Source: Chaetoderma sp. LZ-2023a
Lineage: Eukaryota; Mollusca; Caudofoveata; Chaetodermatida; Chaetodermatidae
DNA length: 64,000 nt
Direction: 5' to 3'
NCBI GenBank assembly: GCA_034401795.1
Contig: CM067370.1
Span: 99,394,164-99,458,163, forward strand
The stretch's first letter is position 1, and the number at the start of each line of letters is the position of its first letter. This document shows, piece by piece, positions 34,066 to 46,240 of the stretch. The notes under the pieces are model-generated. The model made no database searches. It was given only the letters and a program-made list of their open reading frames with translations, and was not told the DNA's origin. Both the position numbers and the translations under genes were made by a program.

Positions 34066-34949
34066 AAGGTCGACTAACTCCCAAGATTGCACTCACTTCT
34101 TCTACACTGAAGTATTAGACTGCAATCACAGAAAATCATCAGCCTGAACGTGACACAGGATCCTATAATGATTGCAAAACTGTGTCCCATATTTAAATCA
34201 ACGACATAGGAAAACAAGCCAGCTTCAAGACTTGGCTTAGGAATACTGATCAATTTGATATCCTAAACCATTCAATATTTATGCCAAGAGGCAGAAAACT
34301 TAAAAGATTTTTTATATATTTATTGATTCTAATATTTATAGTCTTAGAATCAATAATTTCATCTTTGTAATAACAAATGACATTGTGTTAGCAATCCCAA
34401 TAAAAAGAAAGATTGAACACTGATACTTGATATTAACGGTCTGGATACTGAATTTTGCAGACGACATATTACAACTGTAATATCTCTGGACCTGCAAAAT
34501 ATTTTGAAAACATTTTGACCGAAAATTGTTGGTGGCTGCTTAGATAGGATAAAGATTATCGAGTGTAGAGGCCTATCTAGACATCCATGGTAGCTACTAC
34601 ACACGATAATCTGTATACCATGACACACACACGGAAATCTCGGTAATATCTTAAGATCGCCATCGTCTTAAAAAGATAGTGCTTTTAGGATAAAGATTGT
34701 CTATGTCTATGTATAATAGTTGCGCGTTAGTGAAAATAATAGACACTAATAATTCCGACTGTCTTTTAATAAAGAGACATAAACGCCAGTAAATATTATT
34801 AGTTCCACCAACAGACGACTAATGCTGGTATAAGACTGGTATAAGAGGGATCTCATATTTCCATATCATCAATTTTTGAAGAAAAGTTCCGAAATCAAGG
34901 ATATAGAAATATGAGATTCCCAATTATTCCATGCTTCCAGCCAGGTGAA

Positions 34950-35012
34950 AAGATTTCATCTTGAGAACGGCTCTCCAAGTGTGATACCAGCGATCAAAAA
35001 GAAGAAGAAAGA
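34950..35012 (+). mobile_element. Tiny GAA-tailed retroposon insert, copy 1
   Basis: A 63-bp insert beginning AAGATTTCATCTTGAGAACG, continuing GCTCTCCAAGTGTGATACC and ending in an AAGAAGAAGAAAGA tail. It is flanked by a perfect 11-bp direct repeat, AGCCAGGTGAA (34939-34949 and 35013-35023), as expected of target-primed insertion. A 58-bp part matches 62721-62778 with two differences. Confidence 0.75.
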
Positions 35013-36179
35013 AGCCAGGTGAATGCATTCCTAGGCCTATTTGACTTTTATTAAATCGGGCCGACATGACTCTATCCTAGGCCGAGCTGACTAATTTAAG
35101 TAGGCCGACTCGACTGGAATTCACTTCACCAACAACCCTCAGCCAAAACGCCCCCAAAAGACCCAGCAAATCCTGAGCTTTGATGCCCACCGAAAGATGC
35201 CCACCAAAAACCACCAACCGGAGGCCTGCAGCAACCCAGTCAAAATAGAGCAAAAAATTACGCTAGAAAAGGGAAAACAACCAAAATTCTGGAAAAAAAT
35301 TAATGAAAACAAAGCTAACTCACCGACACTATGTCAACGCAGAAGAAGAATTCAGCTTATATTCCTTCTTCCTGCCCCCTTATCCGCTTGATTATCTTTT
35401 CTAAGCGACTATTGTTCTTGTAGACATTAATCTTGTAGTCATACTGATCCCTATGAAACCTTTACTGAATCTAATTCTTTTCAGCGACTGGCAAAATTAG
35501 ACTACGATTTACGCAAGAATCAGGGTTTTTCCCTCTACAGATTCACTCCCTTTGGTTAAAATAAATATGTCAACCTGCCGACATAAGAGGTAAAAGGAGC
35601 GTGAAGAAAGGCTGAATGGCCCGAAGACAACTGGCCATCTAAAGTTGGATTTAAGTAGAAATCGTATCTCGAGATAATGCGTAGAATACACTGACTTATC
35701 GGCTGATGATATGTGCATATAAAATAATCTGCAACAAAAAACCCAGTCAGAAGAGTGTTTAATTACGTTGAAAATTGTCACTGATAAACGAATAAATGTC
35801 TGAATAGACTACAATTCCAAGAGAGACTACAAGACTGGCAATGACTCGGTATGAATATTTTCAGCCATTAAACATTTCCAATATTAAACAAATACGGAAA
35901 TAAGACTAAATCTTAGGCAAGAAGATGACAAGATTCTAGGAAAGCGAACATGTAAACCGGACGTGAAGAACAAAACTGGAACCCCAGGAAGTTCTCTATC
36001 ACCTGAAATCCAAAACAGAAAGACAGACACGGAAGATAATCCTAGAACACCAAAAAGATCCATGAAAACCGGAAATGACCTTATCCCCGGCTGTACGAAA
36101 TCCGGATGTGGAAAAATAGGAAACGGAAATGTGTAAACCGGAAGTAGACTACCGGAAACTGATCAAGATCCTACAACCC

Positions 36180-36535
36180 GGAGAAGAGGAAGCTGAAAAA
36201 ACCGGAAACGGATATAGATGAATGATGCAATGCCAGGTCCAACAGACCCAGATAAGCATTCTTCCTACCGGAAGTAGCAACACTACTACCGGAAGAGGAA
36301 GCTGAAAAACTGGAAACGGAAATAGATGAATGATGCAATGCCAGGTCCAACAGACCCAGATAAGCATTCTTCCTACCGGAAGTAGCAACACTACTTCCGG
36401 AAGAGGAAGCTGAAAAACCGGAAATGGAAATAGATGAATGATGCAATGCCAGGTCCAACAGGCCAGGCCCAACAGACCCGGATATGCATTCTTCCTACCG
36501 GAAACAGCAACACTCCTGCCGGAAACGGAAAAACC
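36180..36535. repeat. About 108-bp tandem repeat inside DIRS A1
   Basis: GATAAGCATTCTTCCTACCG recurs at 36251 and 36359 (108 bp apart), with a third, slightly longer unit near 36481. Units also share GATGAATGATGCAATGCCAG. The 148- and 95-codon minus frames here (36149-36595, 36171-36458) are periodic products of the array, not genes. Confidence 0.8.
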
Positions 36536-37345
36536 GGAGGTGGACGGAAAAGCCAGAAAATCATGAGACACCGGATGTTCAGCCAAGCCAGACAATCACA
36601 GTGCTCATATCCGGATGCCCGGTAAAACCAGAAGACAAACCGGAATGCAAACCCGCTTGCCCGGACATGCCAGGAGCAGAGACGGGAGCAGAGGAGATGG
36701 AAGATCTTAAAACATTTCTGGCAATAAGAATTAAGGGAAAGATGAACTTATGCATGAGATGAAGGATCGGAAGCCTCCGCCACCGATGCCATCGCATGAT
36801 ATAATAGGCATGGTTTCTCAAACCTCGAAAACGGGAGTACTGACACGAAAACTGGTAACTCAAAACTAGAGTTACAAAAACCCTCTAAAACACCATGACA
36901 TGAAAGTTAAACATAACATAGGCAAGATAGATTTCATGGTAGGCATGTTTTCTTGAGTCAGAGAATTAAATGTAGCTGAACTTTTCAGTGCAAAGCTATA
37001 AACTTTTATCCATATGATAGCAGGCGAACTGATCTGCTAGCAGAATATTTGAAAAGTGAATCAGTTTTCACATTTGGGACCTACTGCGCATGTGCGAGCG
37101 TGCTTAGTGACAGGCGCCACCAAGGAGTGTGTACAGACTGGTGCCAGTCTATTGTAAGGCTAATGCAGGGGGTCCCTCTATCACAAGCCTGGTTGAGGGT
37201 CTACATGGTGATGGAATTGGCATTATGGAGTATGTAAGCGAGCATAAAATTTTTATTCTGATAGCTAAATGCAGATATTTGATTTAGCAAGTAGTGATTG
37301 AACGTAATGGATGTTTTTGTGGTGTAATAACAACCTCTGTTGCGA

Positions 37346-38060
37346 TAACCATCCATTATGGCCGACACGAAAACAAGCTCATCTCTCACTGCGGTGTATG
37401 CTGAAAATGCCTCAATAGACAGCACATGTTTGTATATTAATGATAGTTTTCATATTGTTGTTTTTTGCCTTGTCAAAACATGGCAATGGGATAAGACTAG
37501 TTTAAAAAATATTATTTTATAGTCGTCAAACTGACAATTTAAATGACGTGATCCGGAACGACCCAAAGTGATCAAAATTCCATTATTTGGCCGACTCACG
37601 CTATTATGAAATTCTTTGAAGCGCAAAGGTGTAACTAAATCTTTTTTATATTTGCATAAAGTACAAACGTGTCATCAAAATCTAACACGTTTGATTAAAA
37701 ATATTCTAGGAAACATTTCTTAAAGTAGTGATCCGAAACTGCCTGACACACTGTACTTTCATTACCTTTTTAACCTTCACTACCATAATATTGTTGTTGT
37801 TGAGTGAGGATACCCCTCCAATAACTTGGAGCACCCACAGCAGTGGCAACGATTTGCTTTATTAAAACTAATCCAAATATAATGTCGATATGTTACCCAC
37901 CATATATACAGATATGGTGGTGGTGTTTTGTTTATGTTGTCCAATTGTTCTGAATGTTATTACTTATGTTGTTTCTGACTGCAGGCTTATGCCTCACTAG
38001 TCAAATCTCACATAGCATTTCTGGTACAAGTCCTTAGAGGTCTTCTTCACCAGACTACTT
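37346..38060. other. No recognisable feature
   Basis: AT-rich sequence between DIRS A1 and the LINE fragment. The last about 80 bp may be the LINE 3' UTR. Confidence 0.4.
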
Positions 38061-38080
38061 TTCTTTATCATCCCATCGCT

Positions 38081-38695
38081 CTAGACTTCCTCTGGTTCCG
38101 ATGAGGGGGCCGTAAAATTGTCACACAGGATTTCCTGTTTTTTCCAGTACTTGTCCAGTCTGTTCTTAAATGAGTTTAGAGATGGTGCATTTACCACTTC
38201 TTCTGGGAGATCATTCCATATTTTCGTGGCCAGTACTGTGAAGTAATTTCGTCTCCTCACTGATGTGACAGTGCACATTTAGGGGACGATCTTCATGGAA
38301 TTTCCCTGCATACTGTGTCTTTCTGAAACATCACTCCACAGTTTTATAAAGTCATTTGCCTTCTTATCATACTCTCCATGAAGTATCTTGTACAGTTCTA
38401 TTACGTCTCCCCTGTACGATAAGGTGGGTAGCTTGAGGTGGGATATGTGAGATCTTTCATTCCCGGAATTTGTTTTGTAGCCCTACGCTATACCCCTTCA
38501 ATTAGCTCTATGTGATTGACTTTTAGTGGTGCCCATATCGGGCTGGCGAAATCCATGTCAGTGCGCACTAGACTTTTATATAAGGGGATAAACGTTTCTG
38601 CATTCAGATACTGAAAGGTCCTTCTTATTAGAGCAAACATGGAATTGACTTTTTTCACCATTTTACTGATGTGCTGTTCAGCTGTTATTATTAAT
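38081..38695 (-). pseudogene. LINE (jockey/CR1-like) reverse transcriptase C-terminal fragment
   Basis: Minus-strand reading from 38695 down gives HISKMVKKVNSMFALIRRTF, then FIPLYKSLVRTDMDFASPIW, then HIELIEGV followed by a stop and RRATKQIPGMKDLTYP; a frame change follows into KLPTLSYRGDVIELYKILHG, then a stop at 38279-38281 and YFTVLATKIWNDLPEEVVNA. This is the domain after the reverse transcriptase in non-LTR elements of the jockey/CR1 group. It is 5'-truncated with at least two stops and one frameshift, so inactive. Confidence 0.85.
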
Positions 38696-38877
38696 GGTTC
38701 AATACTTTACTGTTCTGATGGAATAGTCACGGTCTTCGAATTCTCAGCAAGTAGGTTCAGCATTTTCGCACAACATTTGCAGTCTGAGATCATTGGTATA
38801 TTGGGCTTTAGTTCTGATAAAAGAGTACCAGCTGTGCTAACACAAGTTTAACAGCTTCCCATTTTGTTCTGTTACAG

Positions 38878-39193
38878 CTTCTCCCATACTGGATATGAAA
38901 CAGTAGGCAGCGCAACACTTGTTTCACAGGTTGACAATTTTGAGCCATTGACCTGCACACCTTTGTGTGTGATGCCAACACCAACAAGGTCAAAGACTGT
39001 ACTTAACTGACACGTTTTCAATGACGTAGATGATGCTTCCTTGCGTTGCGCTGAACTTGGTGTCATTGAAGATTTCACAGAGGAGGGAGATGTGGAAGCT
39101 GTTGCCATCAAGCTTGCTGAGTCACATTTTGATCTACATGTACAAGATGGTTCAGTGTCTGAGTCAGTTGCTTCCATTGTCGAACATAAATAA
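38878..39193 (+). pseudogene. Terminal-exon-like frame with one in-frame TGA
   Basis: An acceptor-like TTTTGTTCTGTTACAG ends at 38877. From 38879 one frame runs 104 codons to TAA 39191-39193 with a single TGA at 39008-39010. It reads HTGYETVGSATLVSQVDNFE, then PLTCTPLCVMPTP, and after the TGA NDVDDASLRCAELGVIEDFT and VEAVAIKLAESHFDLHVQDG. An AATAAA (39192-39197) overlaps the end. The acidic, well-mixed composition looks protein-like, but I recognise no family. The minus-strand 101-codon frame over the same bases is an alternative that I consider less likely (serine/threonine-rich). Confidence 0.3.
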
Positions 39194-39199
39194 TAAACA

Positions 39200-40640
39200 C
39201 CAAGCTATGGTCAATTAAAAGTAAGAAGCGCATGCAGTAGTGACATTATACAGATCTAACAAAAATTGATAAAGCTATTAAGAAATCTAGAATACTCAAT
39301 TCTGATTGGTCGAGTTTTTTTGCCAATAAAACAGGAAATAATTATCCGCTCATGCTGAAATTTATACACAGTAATCTGTATGAGGAGCACCATATACACT
39401 CCAAATTTCATCTGAATTGGAAATATCCTTCCCTTTTTACTAGTGAAGGGGTTGGCAAAATGGGCAATTTCGAGTATTAGAATATTCAAATGATCCATGG
39501 ACCCTATGTTATTGACCAGGAACTTGTACCGATTAAATGGATAACCTAAGGGCGTTTGATGCGCCTTAGTACTCAGTATTTAGTAATACTCCTCAATAAA
39601 CTGTTGCTCAAGCGGGTGAATGTCATTCAGCACGTAACTAAAGGGTAGTCATTTCCCGGAAATCTCACGTCAAGAATTCTCACAATAAGCTGTCTGTTTG
39701 ACTATTTTTCGAGAGCATATGTCATATAATAAAGAGATTATGATAATTTGACAACATAAACAAAATGATTCGCGCGAATCTAACTTAAATCTACTTCAAG
39801 CAACACTCCGTAGACTGGAAGATATACGAACACAAACAAAAACCCATTCAATAGATGTGATTCTAACTCTATCAACCCAAAAGGTCACATGATAAATAAT
39901 ACTACGATTTACAGGAATTTCATTCATAAAATCAATAGTAGTGAATATCCAGGCGGAAAAATTCGTTAACAAAAGATTTGTTAACAACCAATCACATTAC
40001 GCCTGCTCCTATTTGAGAGGCTAAGAGGTTTATTTACTTGTAACTGGTCCGCCAATGTAAGAAGCGACTTAATTGTTTTCATTTCACGGGCGTTCAAGCA
40101 ATTTGTCCCGTACATGTATGTCTTATTCCGTGCTGGATCATTTTATGTTTGTCGAAATCTAAGGGAAATAATGACATGTTTGGATTGGGAGTTCATTGTA
40201 TAGTGTCGTTGTTTTCGCAGCACATTTCTTGAATTTTTTTGTATTGTCACATTTGGAATCATAATTAAACATACACGTAGTATAAAGTCGAATTGACAAA
40301 AGGATTATTCGCTACAAAGAAGAAATTTAGACTTTCAAATTTCTATCTTACCTTGAACTCAGAGCTCACATCATGTAAAAACTCATTGCTGGCAAATCAA
40401 ATCATATTTGCCGAGTGTCGTCCTTGGCCGATTTGTTGGGATTTCACCAACACCCTTGCTTTCCCATGACTATAGTTATAGATGACTGTATTTTATGGCT
40501 ACTATTAGCAAATGGTTACCCTCTAGATGATAATATTAAACTCAAGTCAAGAACAAACTAGTTTAGGACAGTCACCAGATTTCGCGCAATGACAATCTTA
40601 TGCACACTTTTTAGTTTTTTCCATTTTCGTAATGGTTTTT
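39200..40640. other. Mostly unrecognised; dispersed repeat at 40040-40155
   Basis: 40040-40155 (GGGCGTTCAAGCAATTTGTC ... GGATCATTTTATGTT) resembles 47175-47285 (CGGGCGTTCAAGCAATTTTT ... AGATCATTTTATGTTGG), so an unclassified dispersed repeat is present in both. No gene is supported. Confidence 0.4.
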
Positions 40641-40642
40641 AA

Positions 40643-40907
40643 ACAAGAGGCCCAAGGGGCTTGTGTCGCTCACCTGGAACATTTACAACTCAACTTAGCT
40701 TTATGGAGTTTTACATCAATCAGTGCCACTTCCAATGACTTTCAGTCAAATGGTTGATTTTGCAAAGGTGCTTTTGAACAATATTTAAGCAAAAATAGAA
40801 GACATCAGTACTAACAACAGAAATTGATGACATGCAGTCAAACTTGTATTAAGACACCACTCAAGTGAGAATCAGAAGACAGCCTCTTATGGTAACTGGT
40901 TTCTTAA
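40643..40907 (+). mobile_element. Modular element head without tail
   Basis: Starts AACAAGAGGCCCAAGGGGCT then TGTGTCGCTCACCTGGAACA, the same head as at 17859. The following sequence matches neither the type A nor the type B core, and an H1 copy follows at 40908. It may represent a third core type or a truncated copy. Confidence 0.6.
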
Positions 40908-41122
40908 CCCTTTAATGGTCATGATTTTTCAGTAAAACAAAACTTTCAGGTTATGTCTATTTGCAGGCCAAGATATGGAGCATTTTGAAAATGTATCACT
41001 GGAATGACTGGCTCGATTATCGAGCCAGTCATTCCAGTGGTAAATTTTCAAAAATACTCATGCTGGCCTGCAAATCGACATCCCTCAAGGCCACTGCAGA
41101 GGCAGGTTTTCGCTGGTTTGAC
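40908..41122. repeat. MITE family H1, well-preserved copy
   Basis: The centre GACTGGCTCGATTATCGAGC and CAGTCATTCCAGTGGTAAAT forms an almost uninterrupted stem. Arms TCTATTTGCAGGCCAAG and TGGCCTGCAAATCGACA are less well matched. It lies directly after the modular head at 40643. Confidence 0.75.
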
Positions 41123-41177
41123 CCCTTTCACCCATAAATCCCGGAAAAAGTATATTCTTTATGATATAAAACTTATT

Positions 41178-41455
41178 TTGTTGAATATTTTGAAATTAAT
41201 TTGACGCGAAGCCATTGTGCCTTAGGAAACATTGGCTTTCTTTAAGAAGGGTTAATACAGATGGTCTTTATAGCAGGTTCAACTGAGTATATTCCAAACC
41301 ATCCTTTTAACACGTGTACATCTTGCTGAATGGCCAAGTTCGCGATGCTGCAGTTTATTTAAAAAATAATTTGACTGAGTCATAGCTGACTTAAGGCAGC
41401 AGCAATTTTCAATGAATCAAATACATTTCAAAATATTTTAACAGTATAGGTATCA
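41178..41455. repeat. Two H2 copies
   Basis: 41178-41235 has TTTTGTTGAATATTTTGAAA and an imperfect return (GCCATTGTGCC...GGAAACATTGGC). 41355-41455 has AATAATTTGACTGAGTCATA, GGCAGCAGCAATTTTC and CAAAATATTTTAACAG. Confidence 0.55.
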
Positions 41456-44400
41456 GAGTACACAATACATATCTTAAATATTTAGGCAGCAGTTGCAGGG
41501 AAAAGGTTAACCTGTTAATTTAGTTTTTATCTATTATGGTAATAAAAGCTGTCATATGTCAATGGATGGTGGAAATAAAACGACCCAGACGTATATACTG
41601 GTCTGGCGTTTTGTTAACTTACTAAAATACTTACCACTCATTCACTGTTTGCTATAAGTCACCTGACTTAGATATCTCAGAAAATTTTAACCTATTCATT
41701 CCCATGGTGTGGGTTCCCTTGTAACAAGGTTAGCAGAGATACATCCCTCCAATGGGTAGTCTTGATAGTATCTCTTTAACTCTAAAGCAGTCATTACTCT
41801 AGGGAACCGGTTCCTCTATTCCTATAGAGAACATATAAATGAGTCTGTGAGCATGCGCACTTATGCTGCTACTATGCATGCGATTGAGTCCAAGCCGTCA
41901 TTAATTAATTCCACAAATTTTTAATAATGATTTGCAATTTAACGACGCGGGGTGACCGAGGTGGGCCACAGTGAATTGAGTGGTAAGTATTTTAGTAAGT
42001 TAACAAAACGCCAGACCAGTATATACGTCTGGGTCGTTTTGTAATACAACAAAAATACTAAGCCACTCAATTCATTGTTTGCTAAAACATAGAATTGGTC
42101 AGAGCCCAAATACTAGGTGGGTTGGTAAATTGCAAATCAGGAATGAAAGGTTAATCACCAAAAATACTAAAACCAACTAAATCGCTGAAGTGCTGAAAGA
42201 GCACGAACAAACAAATGTTCTAAATAAAATACAATAATATAATGATAATTAGAAAATCTCAGCAAAGAGAATTTAAAAACAGACGTGAGATGGTGAAGAC
42301 GGCTGATTAAAGAATCTAGGCAACTGAGCCTAGGTTTGAGTGGCGAAACGAGAAATGTCAGATTGTGAATTGAATCTGATCATTCAGATAAAAATAATGT
42401 AGAATCTGACATTTATACTGCAACTTACATGTCGTCCACTGATAGATCTGCATAGAATGCGAAGGAGAAGGCCATACCACGAACATCGTGTGCCTTAACA
42501 CAAACTGAGTGTCTCCTGGAGATACATTCTAGTGTCAATTAATGGTGTCTGTAATCCAGTTGATGAGATGCGCGCTTACTAAACAAATTCGCATAAGTAA
42601 TCTGAACGGTAGATCTGCATAGAATGCGAAGGAGAAGGCCATACCACGAACATCGTGTGCCTTAACACTTACTGAGTGTCTCCTGGAGATACATTCTAGT
42701 GTCGATTAATGGTGTCTGTAATCCAGTTGATGAGATGCGCGCTTACTAAACAAATTTGCATAAGTAACCTGAACGGTGTTTCAAAAAGATCTTTTAAATT
42801 GGGTATAGTTTTCGGAAAGGATTGAAAACAATTAATTAGGTTTTATATATATAAGATCTCTTCAAGGGCAAAGAATGAGGGCAGATCTCCTACCACCTAG
42901 AAAAGATCATTCACAAAAAGAATATGAATATCGAAATGCCATCTAACAAACGCGGCCGCTAGTACAAAAAGAATGATTTCAGAGTTATACAATTAAACAG
43001 ATGGTCCAAAGAATGAATTAATAGAGGAATTTATTATAGGTATTTGCCTTTGTGCTATACCCTAAAAATACCGGTACCATGGATAAATGATGTAAATACT
43101 TAATAACTCTCAAACCGGCTTCTAGAAAATAAAGAAGGATAGATGCTAGTGAAAACGATAACACCACCCCAGCATACAGAGATTTAAATCATAAAAAAAT
43201 ATCCCATGAATCTATGACTTGATGATGGGATGCAGAATCGGGCGAGATAATGTGTTGTTCTAACAACCATTTGAAAACTGTAAATATACTCTGGTAAATT
43301 CTCCTGTAACAGATAGTTTGAATTGATTAGGAATACTAAAGTTCAGACAAAAAAATCAATTTCTGAAAAACAGGTCTCTTGGAAAAGACCATATATACAT
43401 ATTGAAGATTTGTGGAATGATGAACTGAAAGCTGCTGTTAAACCAGATAATCAGCAAAATTGGTCAGACGCTTTGGGTTTCCACAAAGAGGACTACGAGA
43501 TCCACTGAATAACTCTCATTGGGCCAAGCAGGAGTGATTAAAGGGATAATACAATCTGCTAACAAAATTTCTTAAAGACAATTGTACTAGAAACCGCTGA
43601 CAAAAGTTCTTAAATACAATTGGCACTAGAAAGTTAAATTGAAGATATTTAAACAAAATGTGAAGTCTATGACTGGGCCAGAGCATCTACCCCATAGAAA
43701 CTTAATGGGATGTAATAAATGAGCTACAAGGAAAATCATTCTACCTGGAATGTGAGCTGCTGAAAGATTTCCTGACATCTCGACAGCAGGAGGAAGACCA
43801 AGACTCCAGACAAAATATGATAACCTCAACTGCCCTGCTTGTTGATGAAAGTCACTACTATAGAAATGACTGCATGAGCAGATAGGTGGCTTGTGAAAGA
43901 GACAATATCTCTTCATTCTCCAATATTCCAGAGTATTGAATAGGAATACTAGAGTATTAGTTCCTGTTCTAGTTCATGAAAAGGAAGAGAGTAGTAAGAC
44001 TACTTTATCTGATTCCATAGACACAAGGAGAGGAAATTCTATAGCGATCCCCTCCCCCAAACACATAAGAACAAGACATCAAACTGGACCTGCAGATGGA
44101 TAAACTGGTGAATTGGTACCGATGACACCCAGCGAATGAAAATGCAGTGTATGCGGTCGTGGTGAGGGACAAAATTCTGAATTACCAGACTTGACCTTCG
44201 TACACAAAACTGACTCCATTCGGCCCAAATTTTAACACAATTAAGGAACCTTCCAAGCCAGAGGAATCCCAGACTGGCCATGATGTAATTAAAAGAACCC
44301 AGATCCAGTTAGGATCAATTCTGTATACATGTATGGAAATATCAGAAAACACTGTCCCTTATCCTTGACGAGACCAGTGATGACTGGCCAAAATGACTCC

Positions 44401-45974
44401 ATGTCCATATTATTCCTTTCATCGATGAACTCCATTTCTGAGACAACATATCATGAAGAGTTGAATATTATAAAACGATTTACTAAGTAATTTTTGTCTC
44501 AAACAGTATCAAAGCAGCCATGGGTTCCAGACAAAATAATTCCAAAATATACAACAGAATTAGTATTAAATCATAAGGACATGAAATGTAAATTTTTTGG
44601 AAGTTGTCAGAAAAGGATAAATATATGAGCTGAAGATAAGAGCCGAGACCCTATAAAAGATGATCTGGCAGCACCTCATAATCCTTAGTCTTTGGATTCT
44701 GCCATTCCTCCACTGTATCCTACTTGAAAAGAGCAGAAAATTATTGATCAGGAACAGAAGCAGGACTAATGTCAAAGGAGACCAACATGGTTTGATAGAA
44801 AAAAGGGGGATTCAATGACTACATTGATTGTACCTTATATGTAGGAAATCTGCTTCCTAAGACATGCATGAGGCTAGCTATACCCATCCCCACCCCTGAT
44901 AGAGTAGAGATTATATAGAAGCACTTAAGCATGACAGCCAGGACCAGAATAAACCTGAATCTTATTTTACAAATATAATTTTAAAACAAAGCTAGTATGA
45001 TATGAACCCAATTGTTAATATCTTTATCAGATGATTAAACAGGAGAGAAGTCCACCAAACCTGTGACTAGATCAATGATGGATAAGGACAAAGGACTGAA
45101 ACTACATAGAAGGGTGAAAGGAAAAAACCATATTCCACAATCCATGCGAAGGCAATAATCCAATGTTCTTGGTTAGGCCCCCTTGAGGAATTTATTTAAT
45201 AATGCCTGGGAGTTAGAATTTAGAAGAATAAAAATAGGCTTGAATAGATAAGGCTGAGAAGACAGCTCCATATGAAAATAATAAAATAGACATATCACAA
45301 GACAACCAAAAAGATCAAAATTTCTATTGAACTCGAGAAAGGAGCGGTGTAAATCTTGATAAGACAAAAAAGATTTAGTTATCGTGACAAGCTTACATTC
45401 ACCCATAGATATGCTCCATCATGGCGAGGGATCCTACTGATAGAAAAGAAAGACTGAAAAACTATGTTAAAAATAAATCAGGCCAGATATGATACTAAAA
45501 GATAGCAAAACACTATTCGCAGATTGATATTAGGAGAATCGAAAGATGATTGATTCCAATTTTTTGAGAGAACAGGTCGAAAGATGGAGGCTGATAGGAA
45601 GAGAGTAATACATGAGAAGATTCAGGAGCAAAACGAAATCTAGTGAAATCAAAACGACAAAAGCACTGCTAGGATCATAAGAAAAAATAAAATCATTCCT
45701 AGAAGATAAATGCGAAGAGTTGGGTGTACACAAGGTTTCGAAGGATGAGGATAATTGGATGGTTCAGCCATTCCACTAAGAGCAACTAATAAAGAATTAA
45801 AAATAAGAGCCCCTGAAATAGGGTATTTAAATTGTCAAACATGATTTAGAAACAAACAATACCAGCAAAACAACAGAAGTGAATTGATTTGGCATACCTA
45901 AACCAGAAGTTTAATTATAATCAGTTGCTATACCATAAAAATTGAGTTATAATCTAGGTAATAATACTGAGCAC

Positions 45975-46240
45975 AGGACAATTAGGCCTTATGGTCATCT
46001 CTTCTTCATTTATCTCCATGCCTGTGCCGTCACTTCTGGTCATGGGTTGCGTGTACGGTGTAGTCATGCATTGCCTCTTGACTATGCCAAAGCCTTCCTA
46101 AACCATTTTCGAATGTTTTAAGAGATGGTGTGGAAACAACATGTTCAGACAAAACATTTCACAGTTTACACACACCCCTTAGAGAGAAAATTTTTCTAAC
46201 TAGGTTAGTTCTCCCCCCCCCTTCTGGTAGACTTTCAGAT
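45975..46240 (-). pseudogene. LINE 3'-end fragment inside DIRS B
   Basis: Minus-strand reading gives NVLSEHVVSTPSLKTFENGL then GRLWHSQEAMHDY, the same jockey/CR1-type C-terminal motif as at 38081. Stops and a poly-C run (46210-46219) show it is decayed. Confidence 0.5.

Larger units (their letters stand above)
30915..37345 (-). mobile_element. DIRS-like tyrosine-recombinase retrotransposon A1 (broken)
   Basis: Inverted ends: 30959-31071 and 37051-37163 are reverse complements over 113 bp with one mismatch, and flanking hairpin sequences (TAGTGATTGAACG, GTTTTTATAGTGG) occur at both ends. On the minus strand the order is 5' region, remnants of the polyprotein, RNase H, then tyrosine recombinase near the low-coordinate end, as in DIRS elements. 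Other insertions sit inside (LINE fragment about 33940-34065, small retroposon 34950-35012). The interior is broken in many places and clearly old; the ends look young. Confidence 0.75.

Noticed and set aside
36149-36595. 148-codon repetitive minus frame (WTWHCIIHL repeats)
   Set aside because: Product of the 108-bp tandem repeat, which is 36 codons long and so stays open by chance.
39008-39010. Selenocysteine reading of the single TGA
   Set aside because: No SECIS-like structure was noticed in the short region before AATAAA; a nonsense codon or pseudogene is simpler.
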